Shown in pieces: positions 53,359 to 57,078 of a DNA stretch of 57,078 nucleotides. The notes beneath the pieces are model-generated. The model ran no database searches, was not told the DNA's origin, and worked only from the letters and a program-made list of their open reading frames with translations. Source of the DNA: an uncultured Gammaproteobacteria bacterium (GTDB lineage: Bacteria; Pseudomonadota; Gammaproteobacteria; Steroidobacterales; UBA11654). Every line of letters begins with the position of its first letter. The first letter of the stretch is position 1. The DNA lies in NCBI GenBank assembly GCA_937801655.1, contig CALMWC010000006.1:1-57078 (forward strand), in the 5' to 3' direction. Both the position numbers and the translations under genes were made by a program.

Positions 53359-54189
53359 ATGAGCGAAAGAAAAGAAACAAAAACGATAATGGAGTTTTTG
53401 GCTGAAAATCCAGATGTTGATGTAAACAATGCTTGGGAGCGTTGTTGGGGAATACAGACTGGAATTATTGATCGAATTCGAGAGAGATTCGAGGTCTCAA
53501 AGGATCCATCATGCGAAGGAAGGGAGTACTTTACTTCTGAAGTGCATCCTGAAAATGGACAATTAGAAGGCTCTTTTAATTCTTATACTGGAGAGAATAT
53601 TGACTGGTTAGTGCATTCTTGGCTTGGTAATAGAAAGCGAAGCATATTGGATATCAATGCTACAGCTTTCTTGAGCCAAGAAACAAGAGTGCCTCATCTG
53701 ACAGTTATTTTTGGAACAATACCACGTCTTTATTTTTACGCTGAGTATACACCGAGGATGGATTTAAGAACTAATCCAGATTATTTAAACAAGTATTATG
53801 AGCCAGTGAATAAAGATTTTCTTGAATTCCGGGATCATGCTAACTGGACTAGATTTGTCAGTCATGGAACTTACCTCAGGTCCCTCATGTCCCCTATTTG
53901 TGTTAGCTCACATGCAGAATTAAATGATGAGAATATTGATTTTTGTGAAACTTATTTGCAAACTTTTATTGACCGTTGGTTTGGGTGGTTGGATGAGGCT
54001 GAAACTGTTCCATTATCAGAGAGAGATGCACTTCAAGCTTATGATTTAAGAGTAAGAGAGTTGGGATACAGAAATGATCCTATGAATGTGCTTCCAATTC
54101 AAATATTTGGAGCTGAAGAGGCAAATAGAATGTTGGAAATGAGAATCGGCGTTGATCAAATCAAAGCTGTTAGTGGTCGTTGGAAATAA
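53359..54189 (+). CDS. Red chlorophyll catabolite reductase-like (bilin reductase fold) protein
   Basis: A 276-residue soluble protein. From memory of plant RCCR (Arabidopsis ACD2), matching segments are PRMDLRTNPDYLNKYYEP (plant RKDLVLNPDYLKEYYQ), TRFVSHGTYLRSLMSP (plant YVSPSLFVRSAFSP), and the C-terminal RELGYRNDPMNVLPIQIFGA (plant FRRKSIEDDLDLQFPRMFGE). Plant RCCR is a ferredoxin-dependent bilin reductase-fold enzyme acting on the open tetrapyrrole from chlorophyll breakdown. No transit peptide is present. The two-component genes follow at eight bases, and a [2Fe-2S] ferredoxin is encoded about 2 kb on. Substrate and activity here are unknown. Confidence 0.62.
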   Translation: MSERKETKTIMEFLAENPDVDVNNAWERCWGIQTGIIDRIRERFEVSKDPSCEGREYFTSEVHPENGQLEGSFNSYTGENIDWLVHSWLGNRKRSILDINATAFLSQETRVPHLTVIFGTIPRLYFYAEYTPRMDLRTNPDYLNKYYEPVNKDFLEFRDHANWTRFVSHGTYLRSLMSPICVSSHAELNDENIDFCETYLQTFIDRWFGWLDEAETVPLSERDALQAYDLRVRELGYRNDPMNVLPIQIFGAEEANRMLEMRIGVDQIKAVSGRWK

Positions 54190-54197
54190 TTGAGTCA

Positions 54198-54884
54198 ATG
54201 TTTAGAGCGCTTCTAATTGATGATGATGTAAAGTTGGGAAGGCTTTTAAAAGATTTTTTAAAAAAATCAAAGATACATTTATTCACTATTAGTAACCCCA
54301 CTGAATCTTTGTCATCAATAGAAGAGTATCAACCAGATATTATAATTCTCGATGTCATGATGCCGAAAATGAATGGATTTGAGGTGTGCAAAACAATTAG
54401 GAATATTCATTCCATTCCTATTATTATGCTGAGTGCAAGAGGTGATTCTGAAGATAAAATTAAAGGCTTAGATTTAGGCGCTGATGACTATATTGGTAAA
54501 CCATTTCAGCCAAGAGAGCTGTTGGCTAGGATGCACAGTCTTTTAAGAAGAGTATCTGATGAGAAAAAGTCCTCTATTGAGGGTTCTTTTGAAGTAGATG
54601 AATTACATCGAGAAATTAAAATGAAAGGGGAATTACTACCATTAACTAATAAAGAGTATGAATTACTTTCCCTTTTGGTTTTTAACCCTGGTGTTATCTA
54701 TACCAGAGATGATCTTCTTAAAGAGATTAAAGGTGTCGAAGCTAAGCTTTTCTCAAGATCTATTGATATCTTAATTTCAAGATTGAGAAATAAGATAGAG
54801 AACAATACCGACTCTCCAGAATATATAAAAACAATTTGGGGTAAGGGATATATTTTTACTAATAGCGATAAATCAGACTCATGA
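54198..54884 (+). CDS. OmpR-family response regulator
   Basis: A 228-residue regulator started at the ATG at 54198 (an upstream in-frame TTG at 54180 would overlap the preceding gene). The receiver domain has acidic pair DDD at 8-10, phosphoacceptor Asp52 in IIILDVMMPKMNGFEVCK, the Thr/Ser switch in IIMLSARGD, and Lys in YIGKPFQPRELL. The winged-helix DNA-binding domain ends in RLRNKIENNTDSPEYIKTIW then GKGYIF. It lies eight bases after the RCCR-like gene and overlaps the kinase gene by 4 bases, so it is probably cotranscribed with both. Confidence 0.93.
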   Translation: MFRALLIDDDVKLGRLLKDFLKKSKIHLFTISNPTESLSSIEEYQPDIIILDVMMPKMNGFEVCKTIRNIHSIPIIMLSARGDSEDKIKGLDLGADDYIGKPFQPRELLARMHSLLRRVSDEKKSSIEGSFEVDELHREIKMKGELLPLTNKEYELLSLLVFNPGVIYTRDDLLKEIKGVEAKLFSRSIDILISRLRNKIENNTDSPEYIKTIWGKGYIFTNSDKSDS

Positions 54885-56251
54885 GTAGGTTTTTTGAATC
54901 TTTGACACTTAAATTAACTTTTGTTTTTTTTGTTACAGCTATTGCTTATGTGTATCTATTAACTATTGGCATACAAAGACTTGTTTTTAATGAAGAGGTG
55001 CGAGAAACCCTTGGCTACTATCAATCCGGTTATTTTGAATACATGTTAGATGATTTAGGTTATCCACCTGACTTAGATAAAGCTGAGAAAATTGTAGAAG
55101 CCATGCCTTTGGATATGAAGATTTATGATGAAAATCCAGTATGGGCTTCCTCAGATAATTTTCCAGATATTGCTTCCATTGGTTTTCAAATGAGTGGCCT
55201 CAATATGGCTAAGATCAAAGCAGACATAGAGTTTGGAAGAGAAACCTCATTGGAAGGGGTGGAATTTTCTAGATACCAAGGTAGAACGTATACTAAAATT
55301 CCTTATGAAGCATTTACCATCGTAATGGTTAACCCTAAATTCTCTCAACCGACTCAAGCGATCTATATTCTTGAGCTAGTCATTGGAATCACTCTTATTA
55401 TTCTTTTGGTTTGTTTCACGAGTGTGTCTAAAATTTTCAAGCCAATAAAAGCAATTCAAGAAGGCGCTAATAGAATTGGTAATGGAGAGCTTGATTATAG
55501 GATCGACGTAAATCAAAAGGATGATTTAGGAAAACTTGCAAGGCAAATTAATTTACTGGCAGACAATATAGAAGAGATGCTGCATGCAAAGCAAATGCTT
55601 AATCTTGGGGTCAGCCATGAATTAAGATCTCCACTGACAAGAGCAAGACTTCAAGTTGAAATGATAGATGATGTCTTTAACAAAGAAGATCTCTTGACAG
55701 AAATTACTGCCATGGAAGCAATTATTTCAAATTTATTGGATAGTGAAGCAATTAACTATGGGCATAAGAAATTAAATTTAGAGACTTTTAGTTTAAAGGA
55801 GAGTCTTAAAGAAGTGATTGATAACTCAGCTTTTCTTAAAGAGAAAGAGTACGGACCAAATGGCTTAATTGTGCAAGCAAATATAGAGGATGTAAGTATT
55901 GAAGCCGATCAAATATTGATTGAGGTAACATTGAAAAATATACTTGAGAATGCTGCAAGGTTTTCTCCTGAGGACAAATCAATTATTGAAGTTAGTCTTG
56001 AACAGTATGATGAAAGTTCTATCAAAATCTCTATAAGAGATTATGGTCCTGGTTTTTCAAAAGAAGACATTGAAAAAGTGACTGAGCCTTTCTACAGGAC
56101 TAGCAAATCGAGAAGCAGGGAGAGTGGCGGCTTTGGATTGGGCCTTTATTTATGTAAACAGATTATCCTAGCGCATCAAGGCTTGTTATTAATTAGTAAT
56201 CATGAGGTGAAGGGAGCAGTTGTGTCAATTCAACTCCCAATCGAACAATAA
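54881..56251 (+). CDS. Sensor histidine kinase, two-transmembrane, HAMP
   Basis: A 456-residue kinase: transmembrane helices at about 10-30 and 165-188 flank a periplasmic sensor of about 135 residues with no recognisable PAS or Cache motif. HAMP follows (FKPIKAIQEGANRIGNGELD), then the dimerisation/phosphoacceptor His in LGVSHELRSPLTRARLQ (about residue 245), N box NILENAARFSPED, and G boxes IRDYGPGFSKEDIEKV, GGFGLGLYLCKQI. It phosphorylates the adjacent regulator; the signal is periplasmic or membrane-borne. Confidence 0.93.
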   Translation: MSRFFESLTLKLTFVFFVTAIAYVYLLTIGIQRLVFNEEVRETLGYYQSGYFEYMLDDLGYPPDLDKAEKIVEAMPLDMKIYDENPVWASSDNFPDIASIGFQMSGLNMAKIKADIEFGRETSLEGVEFSRYQGRTYTKIPYEAFTIVMVNPKFSQPTQAIYILELVIGITLIILLVCFTSVSKIFKPIKAIQEGANRIGNGELDYRIDVNQKDDLGKLARQINLLADNIEEMLHAKQMLNLGVSHELRSPLTRARLQVEMIDDVFNKEDLLTEITAMEAIISNLLDSEAINYGHKKLNLETFSLKESLKEVIDNSAFLKEKEYGPNGLIVQANIEDVSIEADQILIEVTLKNILENAARFSPEDKSIIEVSLEQYDESSIKISIRDYGPGFSKEDIEKVTEPFYRTSKSRSRESGGFGLGLYLCKQIILAHQGLLLISNHEVKGAVVSIQLPIEQ

Positions 56252-56338
56252 TATAAATCTAACCAATAAGGTTCTCTTAGCGCCTAGAAATATTCTTCAT
56301 TCTATGGTTTAATCGCGTCTAAAATATTAGGAAAAATT

Positions 56339-56656
56339 ATGGCATTGATACATGTAATTGACAGTGAAGGCGAAGAGCATGAAGTAGAAGGACAAATAGG
56401 CCTTTCACTGATGGAAAGCTTAAGGGATTTAGACAATGGAACATTAGCTTTATGTGGCGGTATGTGTTCATGTGCTACTTGTCATTGTTTTATAGAAGAG
56501 CCCTGGGCTTCATCACTTTCAGAAAGGCAAGACGACGAACTTGAGTTATTGGAAGACTTAGATTCTTTTAGACAAGATCAATCTCGTTTAACTTGCCAAG
56601 TGGAATTTACAGAAGACATGGATGGAATAAGAGTAGAAATTGCACCCGATGAATAA
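56339..56656 (+). CDS. Adrenodoxin-type [2Fe-2S] ferredoxin
   Basis: A 105-residue ferredoxin. Cluster ligands are in CGGMCSCATCHCF (C-x5-C-x2-C spacing) with the fourth Cys in SRLTCQVEF. This is the adrenodoxin/Fdx class that feeds Fe-S assembly or P450 and Rieske-type oxygenases. The extra cysteines between the ligands are a little unusual. It lies about 90 bases after the kinase stop, with its own AGGA site. A link to the RCCR-like reductase, which needs reduced ferredoxin in plants, is possible from position only. Confidence 0.92.
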   Translation: MALIHVIDSEGEEHEVEGQIGLSLMESLRDLDNGTLALCGGMCSCATCHCFIEEPWASSLSERQDDELELLEDLDSFRQDQSRLTCQVEFTEDMDGIRVEIAPDE

Positions 56657-56668
56657 AGGAGGTTGAAA

Positions 56669-57078
56669 ATGATAAAGTTATTTCATGCCAAGGGCAGTCG
56701 ATCAGTAAGAATTATTTGGTTATTCGAAGAACTTGGAATGGATTATCAATTGGATCCTGTAGAAAGGGGCAAGCCAAATAAAGCTTTTGGTGAAGCTAGT
56801 ACTTTTGCTAAGATCCCAGCCATCCAAGATGGAGATATAACGCTCACAGAGTCAGTAGCAATTATTCAATATATTCTTCAAAAGTATGGAGCAGCAGGCC
56901 TACAACCCTCAGTTGATAGTGATGATTATGCAATGTATTTGCAATGGCTTAACTTTGGAGAATCAACACTGATACAGCCAATAGTTGAGATTTTAGTTAA
57001 TACAATGTTTCGATCGGAAGAGAATAGACATCAATATTCCATTGACTCTGGTATACAGTCATTTAAAAAAATAGCTCA
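56669..57078 (+). CDS. Glutathione S-transferase-like protein (3' end beyond window)
   Basis: The N-terminal 136 residues of a thioredoxin-fold GST-like protein, cut by the window edge. The start is well supported by AAAGGAGGT eight bases upstream. MIKLFHAKGSRSVRIIWLFE is the beta-alpha start with the catalytic Ser/Tyr position at Ser10, and AKIPAIQDGDITLTESVAII contains the cis-Pro and ES glutathione-binding signature. The remaining C-terminal helical domain is partial. It is twelve bases downstream of the ferredoxin gene, probably the same transcript. Confidence 0.88.
   Translation, partial: MIKLFHAKGSRSVRIIWLFEELGMDYQLDPVERGKPNKAFGEASTFAKIPAIQDGDITLTESVAIIQYILQKYGAAGLQPSVDSDDYAMYLQWLNFGESTLIQPIVEILVNTMFRSEENRHQYSIDSGIQSFKKIA

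Overview
The window reads as a gene-dense, AT-rich chromosome segment of a streamlined marine proteobacterium, most likely an uncultivated gammaproteobacterium. I infer this from an E. coli-type NADP isocitrate dehydrogenase, azurin, an FGH-type esterase, E. coli-like FadD and IlvH, and the combination of compatible-solute and DMSP-type catabolism with very short intergenic gaps. The exact lineage is not determined. No gene-free stretch exceeds about 270 bases. I saw no tRNA, rRNA, CRISPR array or insertion sequence. Several convergent gene pairs overlap at their 3' ends.

Layout. (1) 15-2843: a major-facilitator transporter and three small accessory genes. (2) 2850-10760, minus strand: a tightly coupled eight-gene operon (beta-propeller-like protein, DUF1330 protein, secreted amidohydrolase, periplasmic thioredoxin, SDR, quinone oxidoreductase, ALDH7-type dehydrogenase, carboxylesterase) of unknown pathway. 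(3) 10831-14836, plus strand: secreted amidohydrolase, NhaC-type antiporter with a periplasmic Ig-like head, and S-formylglutathione hydrolase. (4) 14849-21979, minus strand: a one-carbon cluster with a Rieske oxygenase, corrinoid-protein reductive activator, methyl-THF:corrinoid methyltransferase, PF13769 and DUF1638 proteins, homocysteine S-methyltransferase and MetF. (5) 22249-34903: an FAD amine oxidase, a second MetF with a BCCT transporter, DmdA-like and DmdC-like genes, an operon of isopentenyl-diphosphate isomerase with an HMG-CoA reductase/mevalonate kinase fusion, FadD, a crotonase and a MaoC protein. Regions 3-5 together can be read as import and demethylation of methylated osmolytes (glycine betaine- or DMSP-like), with methyl groups going to THF or formaldehyde.

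(6) 35053-44223, plus strand: the most striking part, an apparently uncharacterised envelope machine. It encodes a Ser/Gly repeat lipoprotein, a secreted protein, a membrane-anchored TPR/PEGA protein, a membrane-anchored FHA-like/multi-PEGA/SUMF1 protein, a small secreted protein, a TolQ/ExbB/MotA-type channel subunit, and two proteins that join an ExbD-like transmembrane helix (with the protonatable Asp) to a von Willebrand A domain. The FHA/PEGA/SUMF1 gene is split here; the reading frame can be rebuilt by removing four single bases within about 210 bp.

(7) 44257-50524: DedA, pterin dehydratase, a monooxygenase-like protein, threonine dehydratase-type enzyme, an aldehyde dehydrogenase, and acetolactate synthase subunits that are divergent rather than in an operon, with a Leu/Ile-rich candidate leader peptide before the large subunit. 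(8) 50514-57078: azurin, isocitrate dehydrogenase, an alpha/beta-hydrolase lacking its nucleophilic serine, then a protein resembling plant red chlorophyll catabolite reductase that appears cotranscribed with a two-component system, followed by a [2Fe-2S] ferredoxin and the start of a glutathione S-transferase-like gene.
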